Part shown: one piece after another, positions 1-7,119 of the stretch | How positions within the stretch are numbered: position 1 is the stretch's first letter | How the letters are laid out: every line of letters starts with the position of its first letter | Source of the DNA: Bacillota bacterium | Lineage (GTDB): Bacteria; Bacillota; Clostridia; Lachnospirales; Lachnospiraceae | Length of the DNA: 7,719 nt | Direction of reading: 5' to 3' | NCBI GenBank assembly: GCA_023409835.1 | Contig: JAEYQV010000055.1 | Coordinates: 1-7,719, forward strand | Made by a program: the position numbers and the translations under genes | The notes under the pieces: generated by a model | Seen by the model: only the letters and a program-made list of their open reading frames with translations | Told to the model about the DNA's origin: nothing | Database searches by the model: none

Positions 1-3
1 AGG

Positions 4-91
4 TTGAGAGACACATCTTGATGCTGTATGTCATATTCGAACAATAAATTGTCCGCCTATGATCACACAACATCAGCAATATGTCTCTCAA
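4..91. repeat. 88-nt nested inverted-repeat element
   Basis: The outer arms TTGAGAGACA (4-13) and TGTCTCTCAA (82-91) are perfect 10-bp inverted copies. Nested inside, in the correct order, are TGATG/CATCA (19-23 with 71-75), TCATA/TATGA (31-35 with 58-62) and ACAAT/ATTGT (41-45 with 48-52). Together they could form one long interrupted hairpin in RNA or a cruciform in DNA. No T-run follows either side, so it is not a standard terminator. It could be a small repeat element (MITE or REP-like), a structured 3' end or a small RNA. The rest of 1-158 holds no gene that I can support. Confidence 0.5.
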
Positions 92-158
92 ACAGTGCAT
101 TATGGGAAGCATAGAGGGCTTCCTGTATCTTCAAGGTTATTGTGCGACAGCCCCGCTC

Positions 159-977
159 TTAACAGTCTTCGATAAAACGGTTGAGCTCCATATTGAATTT
201 ATCCCGTTGATCATAGAATAAGCCGTGACCACTGAACTCGAAGGGAATCAACGTTGAATTGCGGATTCCTCTATGCTGTGCTTCAGCCAGAGGGAAAAGA
301 CATACCTTATCATGGATTCCATGCAGGATCAGGGTCGGGACATGAATTCGGCCAAGATCTTCAAATAATCCTACATCCTCGATCCAGGTTCTTGCAATGA
401 AAGCGGTTGCCCAGCCTGCAGCCTGCAAACCAAGGGAAAAGAACCATTGGGAGAAGGCCTCGCTGATGTGTTGATAGAAAAAGGTATCTCCGAAGCCCTT
501 CAACATGTTCGGTCGATCGCTATAGGTGCCTTGGATAATATCCAAAACCGCCTGTTCCGAAAGCCCATAGGGAAAGTAAGGACGTTTTATCAGGCTTGGT
601 GCAGCAGCGGCACATAAAACCAGCCGGGACACACCGAAGCCCTTGTGTCTTGCCATATAGCGGATCGCAATTGCCCCTCCCGAGGAGTGGCCTACTAGAG
701 TAGCATCCTGAAGCTTCAGAGTATCCATAACACATCGTACATCATCCGCCAGTCGGTCATAGTCATAGCCCTGATACGGCTTATCCGATTTACCGAAGCC
801 CCGCTGGTCAATTCCTATGCAACGATAGCCCATAGACGGTAATTGATTCAGTTGATATTCGAATAATTCATGGCTCCCCGGCCAGCCATGCAGGAATACT
901 ATCACTTTGTTGCTCTCCGGATTCAGATCTTCAACAAATAAGTTGACACCAGCTTCCACCGGAACATAATAACCCAT
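159..977 (-). CDS. alpha/beta-fold hydrolase
   Basis: A 272-aa protein with the full set of alpha/beta-hydrolase landmarks. The oxyanion-hole HGWPGS motif is at residues 30-35, and a GIDQRGFGKSD strand/turn follows at about 55-65. The nucleophile elbow is GHSSG with Ser98 as nucleophile, the probable acid is Asp223 in HGIHDK, and the catalytic His251 lies in SGHG. A cap region occupies roughly 125-205. It has no signal peptide, so it is probably cytosolic. The sequence resembles the broad group containing non-haem haloperoxidase-like enzymes, epoxide hydrolases and esterases; the substrate cannot be read from sequence. The ATG start is supported by an AGGGGG ribosome binding site at 986-991 on the minus strand. 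It is monocistronic here and divergent from the signal peptidase pair. No strong terminator is visible after its TAA. Confidence 0.9.
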   Translation of the reverse strand: MGYYVPVEAGVNLFVEDLNPESNKVIVFLHGWPGSHELFEYQLNQLPSMGYRCIGIDQRGFGKSDKPYQGYDYDRLADDVRCVMDTLKLQDATLVGHSSGGAIAIRYMARHKGFGVSRLVLCAAAAPSLIKRPYFPYGLSEQAVLDIIQGTYSDRPNMLKGFGDTFFYQHISEAFSQWFFSLGLQAAGWATAFIARTWIEDVGLFEDLGRIHVPTLILHGIHDKVCLFPLAEAQHRGIRNSTLIPFEFSGHGLFYDQRDKFNMELNRFIEDC

Positions 978-1021
978 AGGATTATCCCCCTAAATAGCAT
1001 CATATTATTATATTGTATTCG

Positions 1022-1042
1022 AAGGTGCAGGGAAAGGTGCAG
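1022..1042. repeat. Pair of 9-bp direct repeats in divergent intergenic region
   Basis: AAGGTGCAG occurs at 1022-1030 and again at 1034-1042, a 12-bp period. The pair lies between the hydrolase start and the -35 of the signal peptidase promoter, where an activator or repressor could bind. This function is inference only. Confidence 0.3.
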
Positions 1043-1053
1043 TTAATCCTCGC

Positions 1054-1082
1054 TTTACAAATGCGGATTATAAAGCTATAAT
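1054..1082 (+). promoter_or_regulatory. Sigma-A promoter of signal peptidase pair
   Basis: TTTACA (-35, 1054-1059), a 17-bp spacer and TATAAT (-10, 1077-1082) give a near-consensus housekeeping promoter on the plus strand. Transcription should start near 1089, leaving a leader of about 36 nt before the first lepB ATG. Confidence 0.75.
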
Positions 1083-1124
1083 TGGTGGTAGCTTACTATA
1101 TTTGATTTTCAAAGGAGCACATGC

Positions 1125-1640
1125 ATGGGAAAACGTATTTTTAAGGAAATTTTAAGCTGGGTATTGGTATTAGCCGCAGCCTTTTTACTCGCTTTATTAA
1201 TTAATAAATTTCTTATTTTAAACGAGGAGATTCCCTCCGGTTCTATGGAAAACACCATTATGACCGGTGACAGGGTATTTACCTATCGACAGGCATATCT
1301 GTTCAGTGATCCCGAGCGGGGAGATATTATCGTATTTCCGTTCCCGGATGATGAATCCGTGGATTATATCAAGAGAATCATCGGGCTCCCCGGAGAAACT
1401 GTGGAGGGCAAGGATGGATTGGTCTATATTAATGGAGAACCCCTTGAGGAGAGCTATGTGAAGGAAGAGATTGATGAGGACTTCGGACCTTTTACGGTAC
1501 CGGAGAGTTCGTACTTCATGATGGGAGATAACCGGAATGATTCTGCAGACTCAAGGTATTGGAGAAATCCTTTCGTCAAGAAGGATAAGATAAGGAGTAA
1601 AGCGATTTTTAAATATCCGCACTTCAAATGGCTGAGTTAG
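1125..1640 (+). CDS. lepB: Signal peptidase I (first copy)
   Basis: A 171-aa type I signal peptidase, which cleaves signal peptides from exported proteins at the outer face of the membrane. One N-terminal membrane segment lies at about 11-32. The PSGSM motif gives catalytic Ser40 and YIKRIIGLPGE gives the general base Lys83. The C-terminal GDNRNDSADSR box (134-144) is intact. Length and single span fit the short Gram-positive (SipS-like) class. The ATG at 1125 is preceded by AAAGGAG (1111-1117) at 7-nt spacing; the ATG at 1121 is in another frame and soon stops. It is followed after 29 nt by a paralogue on the same strand, and both probably come from the promoter at 1054-1082. Confidence 0.95.
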   Translation: MGKRIFKEILSWVLVLAAAFLLALLINKFLILNEEIPSGSMENTIMTGDRVFTYRQAYLFSDPERGDIIVFPFPDDESVDYIKRIIGLPGETVEGKDGLVYINGEPLEESYVKEEIDEDFGPFTVPESSYFMMGDNRNDSADSRYWRNPFVKKDKIRSKAIFKYPHFKWLS

Positions 1641-1669
1641 CTTAAGCTGGGGGTAGAGGGGAGACTTGA

Positions 1670-2167
1670 ATGGATAAAAGGATTATGAAGGAACTGATCA
1701 GCTGGCTTATCGTTTTGGTGGTGGCTGTAGCACTGGCATTTCTGATTAACAAAACTATTATTTACAAGGTAGTAACTCCAACCGGTTCTATGGAGAATAC
1801 CATTATGACCCAACAAAAGGTATTGGTGCTCCGCCCTGCCTATCTGTTCAGTAATCCAAAACGAGGGGATATTGTAGTGTTTCCGTTTCCGGATAATGAA
1901 TCAGAGGACCGATTGAAGAGAATTATCGGTCTTCCCGAAGAGATCATCGAGGGGAAGGATGGTTTGGTCTACATTGATGGCGAGCCGTTAGAAGAAAGCT
2001 ATGTGAAGGAAGCCTTAGACCATGACTTTGGACCATTTACAATTCCCGAGGGAAAGTACTTTATGATGGGTGATAACCGAAATTCTTCTATCGATGCAAG
2101 AGACTGGGAGAATAAATTTGTTAGTAAGAATAAGATTAAGGGAAAGGTAGTATTTAAATTCCCTTAA
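1670..2167 (+). CDS. lepB: Signal peptidase I (second, tandem copy)
   Basis: A 165-aa paralogue of the preceding gene with the same layout: membrane span at about 11-31, catalytic Ser40 in PTGSM, Lys83 in RLKRIIGLP, and GDNRNSSIDAR at 134-144. Long stretches are shared with copy one (for example GKDGLVYI and EPLEESYVKE), pointing to local duplication. Differences lie in the box around the nucleophile (PTGSM for PSGSM), LPEE for LPGE after the lysine, and SIDAR for SADSR in the last box; these could tune substrate choice. AGAGGGGAG at 1655-1663 is the ribosome binding site. The stop lies 3 bp from the stop of the convergent DUF3842-type gene, and no terminator is visible between them. Confidence 0.95.
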   Translation: MDKRIMKELISWLIVLVVAVALAFLINKTIIYKVVTPTGSMENTIMTQQKVLVLRPAYLFSNPKRGDIVVFPFPDNESEDRLKRIIGLPEEIIEGKDGLVYIDGEPLEESYVKEALDHDFGPFTIPEGKYFMMGDNRNSSIDARDWENKFVSKNKIKGKVVFKFP

Positions 2168-2170
2168 CCA

Positions 2171-2584
2171 TCATTCTACCATTTTCCTCAGCTCATCAAT
2201 GGCAGCCTGTATGAGCTTTCCAATGCTAAGATCCGATATCCCCACGATAATATTATCACAGTGATTAAAGGGAATCAGAATCCTTTTTGCATTACTCTGG
2301 CCGATAGCCTTTGCCATAGTGGGAGTTATTTCTCCGAACAGGGAATCTGCAATTACAATTCCGATCGGACCCATAATCACATCAGCCTTTCTACAACCCA
2401 CCAGAATGGCATTTTCTCCGGTCGCCGCAGAGTCTGCGCCTGCCTTTAGCATAGCTGAAGTAGCTGCACTGTTTGTCCCAACAGCCCGAACCAAGGCAGT
2501 TGGGATATTTTGTTTTATGGCGGACACCAATTGCTTTCCGACTCCGCCGCCTTGAGCATCAATGATCAGTATGTTTATAGCCAT
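2171..2584 (-). CDS. DUF3842 family protein
   Basis: A 137-aa protein that I recognise as the DUF3842 type found widely in Clostridia; its function is not established. The N-terminus (NILIIDAQGGGVGKQL, residues 4-19) has a strand followed by a glycine-rich loop, suggestive of a Rossmann-like nucleotide-binding fold. Alternating small-residue segments follow (TNSAATSAMLKAGAD). There is no signal peptide or membrane span. The ATG start has AAAAAGGTA just upstream (2591-2599). It has its own promoter at 2623-2650. It lies downstream of the hydrogenase operon on the same strand, 129 bp after it with no strong terminator between, so some read-through is possible. Confidence 0.85.
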   Translation of the reverse strand: MAINILIIDAQGGGVGKQLVSAIKQNIPTALVRAVGTNSAATSAMLKAGADSAATGENAILVGCRKADVIMGPIGIVIADSLFGEITPTMAKAIGQSNAKRILIPFNHCDNIIVGISDLSIGKLIQAAIDELRKMVE

Positions 2585-2622
2585 ATTATCTACCTTTTTA
2601 CATTTATTTTTTCACTAAAGCA

Positions 2623-2650
2623 ATTATATCATAAAATCAGTTGTTTTAAA
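2623..2650 (-). promoter_or_regulatory. Extended -10 promoter of DUF3842-type gene
   Basis: On the minus strand TGATATAAT gives a TGn-extended -10 (TATAAT complement at 2623-2628). A weak -35, TTTAAA, lies 16 bp upstream at 2645-2650. The predicted leader is about 30 nt. Confidence 0.55.
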
Positions 2651-2713
2651 TCATTCGAATAATATAATTCATGATATGTTTCATAATCTGCCCTACAATG
2701 TTCTAAACTCAAT

Positions 2714-4141
2714 TTAGCTGATATAGGGTGCTATGGCGTCCTGGATAGTTTTTTCAAGGGCTTCTCTTCCGTAGATATCAACCTCGCTTTTGTTTCTTTC
2801 CCCGTGGGTGAGACAGCCGGCGCCACCGATACAGCCCCCGTTGCAGGCCATTCCTTCGATGAAATTATACGGGAGTACATTCTTAGAGGCCTTCAACAGT
2901 GCGGACCGACAGGCTTCAATTCCGTCACAGGCAATTGGATTTAGTACGAAATCCTCTCTACCCTTTTCCTTGATCGCTTCCTTAACGGCTTCGGTTAAGC
3001 CCCCGCTTCTCGCAAAGATTCTGCCATAATAGGAAGCATTATCGAGAATATCAAGAGGTAGACGCTCTAACACAATATCCCGACTGTCTATCATCGCCTG
3101 AAGCTCCTCAAAGGTGAGAACACTATCTACTAAAGGTGCTACCTCGGGGCGCTGTATCTCCATCTTCTTAGCGGTACAGGGTCCGATAAAGATTACCTTG
3201 GCCTCCGGGTCAGTTTCCTTGATCTTTTTCGCAATCGTGGCCATCGGAGAGAGGTTATGGGAGATATGTTTTACTAATGCCGGAAATTGCTTTTTGACAT
3301 AATCAACAAAGGCAGGGCAGCAGGAGCTGGTAAGGAAGCCCTTCTCCATTAACTCGTCCGCTTCGGCGCTGGCCACCATATCGGCACCGAGAGCAGCTTC
3401 CACAACGCTATGGAAACCAAGCTGCTTGATGGCGCTGATTACCTGCCCCAGCTTAGCAAAAGAAAACTGTCCGGCTATGGAGGGGGCTACGACTGCGTAT
3501 ACTTTATATTTGGTATTATGGTTGCTCTCCTTCAGTATATCAATTACATCCAGCAGGAAGGACTTATCCATGATGGCTCCGAAGGGACATTGATAGACAC
3601 AGGCACCACAGGCAATGCATTTCTTGTTATCAATTAAGGCTTTCTTATCCTCGTCCATGCTGATGGCCTTTACCTTGCAGGCTATCTGGCAGGGACGTTT
3701 ATTATTGGCAATTGCATTGAAAGGACAGACAGAAGCACATTTACCGCATTCCACGCACTTTTCTTTATCAATGATCGCTTTCTGCTTCTCGTCAAAGGTG
3801 ATGGCACCCAGCTTGCAGGCACCTTCACAGTGGTGAGCAATACAGCCTCTGCAGGCATTTGATACCTCAAAGCCGCCGACCGGGCACTCGTCACAGGCGA
3901 TATCCAGAACCTCAATAATATTGGGGTTATCCTCATTTCCGCCCATAGCCAGATTAATCCGTTCATTCACGATAGCACGTTCCTTATAGATGCAGCAACG
4001 CATCGTGGCTTTCGGACCGGCAACAATCATCTGTGGGATTTTATATACTGCATGATGCAGATCATTCTGGAAAGCGCTTTTGGCAACCTCCCTCAGCACG
4101 TTATATTTCAACTGCTGTACTTTTGTTTCAAACTTTCTCAA
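2714..4141 (-). CDS. hydA: Monomeric [FeFe] hydrogenase, group B-like
   Basis: About 475 aa; an iron-only hydrogenase interconverting H2 with protons and electrons, probably ferredoxin-linked and cytosolic. A Cys-rich N-terminus (C83, C86, C97, C100, C105, C109) precedes two ferredoxin motifs, C129/132/135/139 and C175/178/181/185, with C151 and C155 between, so three or more [4Fe-4S] clusters are likely. The H-cluster domain carries SSCCP (C274 proton-transfer cysteine, C275 ligand), IGPCTAKK (C322) and EGMACNGGC (C433, C437). The arrangement fits the group B (CpIII-like) class better than CpI, whose ATG-proximal [2Fe-2S] domain is absent. The start is uncertain: the frame opens with TTG at 4157-4159 and has TTG again at 4148-4150 and 4139-4141. 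I chose 4139-4141 because GGAAAGG (4151-4157) lies 9 nt upstream. It is the last gene of the operon. HydE, HydF and HydG maturases are not in this window. Confidence 0.92.
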   Translation of the reverse strand: MRKFETKVQQLKYNVLREVAKSAFQNDLHHAVYKIPQMIVAGPKATMRCCIYKERAIVNERINLAMGGNEDNPNIIEVLDIACDECPVGGFEVSNACRGCIAHHCEGACKLGAITFDEKQKAIIDKEKCVECGKCASVCPFNAIANNKRPCQIACKVKAISMDEDKKALIDNKKCIACGACVYQCPFGAIMDKSFLLDVIDILKESNHNTKYKVYAVVAPSIAGQFSFAKLGQVISAIKQLGFHSVVEAALGADMVASAEADELMEKGFLTSSCCPAFVDYVKKQFPALVKHISHNLSPMATIAKKIKETDPEAKVIFIGPCTAKKMEIQRPEVAPLVDSVLTFEELQAMIDSRDIVLERLPLDILDNASYYGRIFARSGGLTEAVKEAIKEKGREDFVLNPIACDGIEACRSALLKASKNVLPYNFIEGMACNGGCIGGAGCLTHGERNKSEVDIYGREALEKTIQDAIAPYIS

Positions 4142-4197
4142 TTTAGCCAACCTTTCCAAGGGATAACATATTCCCTGTTAATACATTACTAATACTG

Positions 4198-5370
4198 TTA
4201 AAAATACTCCACATTAACCTGTTTTCCTATGCTTCTCAAGGTTTCCGAGAGTTCCTCAATTAATCTCATCTTAATACTGAAGTGAATGTTCAGATTGGGA
4301 TTCTGATGCGCAGAATTGATTGCTTTGCCAACATAGAAATTAATATCAGTAGCCTCCTCCAGAAGCAGCTTGGTAATCATGGATGCTGCATCCTTTCGCG
4401 TACTCCATTCAAGATAGCAATCGTTATCCTTTTGATAATTATTTACATAACGGAGTACTCGGTTAATCGTGACGACACCCTCTGTTACCAGATCTACACC
4501 TTCAATTTTTGAGGCAGGAGGAATATCAGGATCCACATAATTCAATTCTGTCACAATCTCCCTGCCCAGATAACCGGCGGCAAGGAAAGCAGTCGTACCT
4601 CCACAGACCACATGCTTTCCTTCCTTTACAAAGAAGGTAGACAGCATTCGATTATCATCTGCCGGGTCCGCAGGAGGACCAATTAGGATATTGATCGGCT
4701 GCCTTCGGCGGATTTTAACTGCCGCTACCGTGGTATCGTCTCCAGGCTCACCGCCATACAAACGCACACACTGATCCAGTAATATGGTAGATATCATCTT
4801 AGAGGAGGAGCTGCTTTCATAGAAGGCTTCCAGAAATTCAACTATATTCTGTCTCTGCCAGCCAAAGTTCAGAGATTTTCCGACACCGGCATAGACGGCT
4901 CCGTCACTCATGGCGACCAGAACATCTCCGGGAGAAAGGTCAATTATGGATTTGTAAATGGTTTTATCTCCGATTTGCAACTGGTGCTTATCGTAGTCGC
5001 AGTTAATTCCATTGCGCAGAAAGACAACATGCGGATTGTCGTATTGTATCACTTGAGCTTGTCTACTGTCAATAACCTGTATGATAGTAAAGGTGGAATA
5101 TGCAATTCCCCGGGTTTCACAGACGGGCAGGGTAGAAGCGACGGTTGTAACACAGTTTTCGATGCTCATATTGTTAGCCATCATAGTGGAGATGATCTTG
5201 GCGGTCAGGGTTGAGAGAATGTTAGCTTTTACACCACTGCCTAGACCGTCTGCCAATACCATGATTAAAGAATTATCGTTCTGCCAGACAATCTCCACAT
5301 GATCACCGCAGAGCGGTTCACCATGCTTATTGACACTTAAGCTTCCGACATCGGTACATAGGTCATTCAT
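4198..5370 (-). CDS. SpoIIE-type PP2C phosphatase, hydrogenase-linked
   Basis: A 390-aa protein. Residues 1-220 form a SpoIIE/PP2C-like serine phosphatase domain with metal-binding acids in CGDHVE (Asp23), LADGLGSG (Asp41, Gly42), MSDGAVY (Asp156) and GEPGDDTTV (Asp211, Asp212). Such enzymes dephosphorylate Ser/Thr residues, often on anti-sigma antagonists. Residues 225-390 are a further domain that I do not recognise, beginning NILIGPPADPADD and containing VCGGTTAFLAAGYLGREIV (254-272). It has no membrane spans, unlike SpoIIE itself. Its ATG overlaps the end of hydS by 8 nt (ATGAATGA) with AAGGAG upstream, so the two are translationally coupled. It probably forms the output of HydS sensing; the phosphoprotein substrate is not visible here. 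Confidence 0.9.
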   Translation of the reverse strand: MNDLCTDVGSLSVNKHGEPLCGDHVEIVWQNDNSLIMVLADGLGSGVKANILSTLTAKIISTMMANNMSIENCVTTVASTLPVCETRGIAYSTFTIIQVIDSRQAQVIQYDNPHVVFLRNGINCDYDKHQLQIGDKTIYKSIIDLSPGDVLVAMSDGAVYAGVGKSLNFGWQRQNIVEFLEAFYESSSSSKMISTILLDQCVRLYGGEPGDDTTVAAVKIRRRQPINILIGPPADPADDNRMLSTFFVKEGKHVVCGGTTAFLAAGYLGREIVTELNYVDPDIPPASKIEGVDLVTEGVVTINRVLRYVNNYQKDNDCYLEWSTRKDAASMITKLLLEEATDINFYVGKAINSAHQNPNLNIHFSIKMRLIEELSETLRSIGKQVNVEYF

Positions 5371-7048
5371 TTTCCAGGGTCTCCTTCAGGTTTGTCAAGG
5401 CAATCTTTGTCTCAGCAGCTGTTTCACCGAGCAGGGAAGCTATTTCCTGAACGACTCGCATCTGCTTCTCAATGACCTTATCTGTAATCTCTATGGTATG
5501 CTTGCTGATGGCTTCCTTTTTCAGACGTAAATTCTCCTCAGCCGTGATATCTCTCATAATACTGATGATGATATGATAGGTCTTATCATAAATCACGGTT
5601 TCTTCTATATATTTCTGATATTCCGGAAGATAAATCAGCTTATCATGAATATTCTGACCATTGGTCATGACCTCAAGGTATGCGGTGGGATTTAAGATCC
5701 TGACGACCGGATAACCCAGGATGTCATGCTTATTATGGACATTCAATATCTGTCTTGCTGCCCGGTTAATCTGCTGGACCTCCAGGTTCTCATTCAGGAC
5801 GAGGATTCCGTTGGGCATATTATAGATAATATTATCGGAGAAATTCTCAGCCTTTTCCTTCAGAAAAGGAAGACACATCGTAAGGTCAGCCTTGCCCTGA
5901 TAGACTGCGACGGCCTTATCCCGGCAGGTATTATAACCACAGCTGCCGCAGTTAAGCTCCTGCTCCTTCGTGGGTTTACCCATTTTATTCAGTATCTCAT
6001 CAATTGCGGAGCTTCCCGGCATCTGGTTGCTAATACCCAGGTAGGGAAAGCTCTTCTTAAGTCCATCCTTCGATGGAGCAGTGATCGTAAAATCCTTCTC
6101 CCTTGAATACCGGTTTACCGCAATATAATCCTTTAGCGGTGCCCTATGCTCCTGATCCATGGCAGGACCTCCGGTACAGCTACCGGCACAGGCAGACATC
6201 TCAATGAATACGTGGGACAGAGAACCGCTGACGATATCTCTCAGGGAGCTGATACAGTTATCAATTCCGTCTACACTGATATAATCGTAATCGGATACCG
6301 GAAGGTGCATGGAGCGTAGAATACCTCCCTTAACAGGGAATAGTCGGGCTCTTCCTTCGGTAGCGTTTGCTTCCGGAGCAGCAATCGCTTCTATGGTAAT
6401 GCCTTCCTCCTTAAGCCAGCCGGACAGCTCCTCAAAGGTCAGAGCACAATCAACAATTCCGGGATATTGCTCCGCTTCCTCCTTCTTCGAGATACAGGGG
6501 CCGATGAATACGGTGTATGCCTCCGGATGCTCCTTCTTAATCTGCAGACAATGAGCCTGCATCGGTGACATGACATCAGCAAGACAGGGAAGAGCTTCAG
6601 GGTAATATTTCTGAATCAAGGTGTTGACCGTATGGCAGCAGGAGGAAATGATTACACGGCCGGAGCCTTCGGCAATCATTTCTTCATATCTCTTCTTAAC
6701 GACAGTAGCACCGAGAGCAGTCTCACCGGCTCCGGAAAAGCCCAGCTTTCGCAGAGCCTGCTCCATGGAGTGGATATCGGAGCCCTTATAATTAGCAACA
6801 AATGAGGGGGCAATACTCGCATAAACCGGTCTGCCGGAAGCAAGTATTTCCTTAACGGCAGCTACATCATTACGGATTTGCTTCGCATTCTGGGGGCAGG
6901 CAACAAAACACTCACCGCAGAGTATACATTGGTCCTTGACAATGTGTGCCTGATGATCGGAGAAACGGATTGATTTAACGGGACAGTGGCGGATGCATTT
7001 ATAGCAGTTTTTACAATTTGATTTCTTTAGTTGTATGTAATAGTTCAT
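5363..7048 (-). CDS. hydS: HydS-type sensory [FeFe] hydrogenase with PAS domain
   Basis: A 561-aa protein. In order: two [4Fe-4S] motifs (C12/15/18/22 and C41/44/47/51); an H-cluster domain with SSCCH (C137, C138), IGPCISKK (C185) and EMSACAGSC (C287, C291); a CxxCx4Cx16C [4Fe-4S] module of the PF04060 type (C367, C370, C375, C392); a PAS domain (about 402-505); and a C-terminal helical or coiled-coil segment (about 505-560). This is the architecture of group C hydrogenases, thought to sense H2 rather than to make it. The residue before the last-motif ACxGxC is Ser285 where catalytic enzymes have Met, and the second motif has Gly183 where CpI has Met, both in keeping with the sensory class. 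The ATG has GGAGG at 7056-7060. The downstream phosphatase overlaps its end. Confidence 0.93.
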   Translation of the reverse strand: MNYYIQLKKSNCKNCYKCIRHCPVKSIRFSDHQAHIVKDQCILCGECFVACPQNAKQIRNDVAAVKEILASGRPVYASIAPSFVANYKGSDIHSMEQALRKLGFSGAGETALGATVVKKRYEEMIAEGSGRVIISSCCHTVNTLIQKYYPEALPCLADVMSPMQAHCLQIKKEHPEAYTVFIGPCISKKEEAEQYPGIVDCALTFEELSGWLKEEGITIEAIAAPEANATEGRARLFPVKGGILRSMHLPVSDYDYISVDGIDNCISSLRDIVSGSLSHVFIEMSACAGSCTGGPAMDQEHRAPLKDYIAVNRYSREKDFTITAPSKDGLKKSFPYLGISNQMPGSSAIDEILNKMGKPTKEQELNCGSCGYNTCRDKAVAVYQGKADLTMCLPFLKEKAENFSDNIIYNMPNGILVLNENLEVQQINRAARQILNVHNKHDILGYPVVRILNPTAYLEVMTNGQNIHDKLIYLPEYQKYIEETVIYDKTYHIIISIMRDITAEENLRLKKEAISKHTIEITDKVIEKQMRVVQEIASLLGETAAETKIALTNLKETLENE

Positions 7049-7061
7049 AGGATTTCCTCCG

Positions 7062-7083
7062 GTTGGAAATTAAGATTTCCAAC
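7062..7083 (-). promoter_or_regulatory. Stem-loop directly upstream of hydS ribosome binding site
   Basis: GTTGGAAAT and ATTTCCAAC form a perfect 9-bp stem with a 4-nt loop, ending 1 nt before the GGAGG of hydS in the 71-nt gap after the ferredoxin gene. No T-run follows, so it is not a terminator. The downstream arm ATTTCC could alternatively pair with GGAAAT at 7053-7058, covering part of the Shine-Dalgarno. mRNA stabilisation, processing or translational control are possible roles. Confidence 0.55.
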
Positions 7084-7119
7084 GAGTGAATTATTTGCAT
7101 TGATTAACAATATAGGAAT

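Noticed and set aside
3..47. Plus-strand frame open from the left edge, 14 codons then TAA, possibly a gene tail.
   Set aside because: It is too short to judge and overlaps the inverted-repeat element; no supporting context is visible in the window.
66..158. In-frame continuation beyond the hydrolase TAA, about 30 codons with protein-like composition before the next stop.
   Set aside because: The hydrolase already ends at a normal family length after the catalytic His and a last helix; there is no start codon with a ribosome binding site and no recognisable domain.
140..160. GTGCGACAGCCCC segment just after the hydrolase stop, resembling one arm of a terminator hairpin.
   Set aside because: No good partner arm is present within the window; only a 5-bp GGGCT match is found, without a T-run.
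2585..2713. Search for a terminator after the hydrogenase gene.
   Set aside because: Only short AT-rich inverted repeats such as CTAAA/TTTAG near the stop are visible, none with a GC-rich stem and T-run, so no terminator is called.
3682..3966. 94-codon minus-strand frame overlapping the hydrogenase gene in another phase.
   Set aside because: It lies wholly inside the ferredoxin-motif region of a well supported hydrogenase gene and has no recognisable protein features.
5726..6106. 126-codon plus-strand frame antisense to hydS.
   Set aside because: It is antisense to a clearly coding region with conserved domains and has no recognisable domain of its own.
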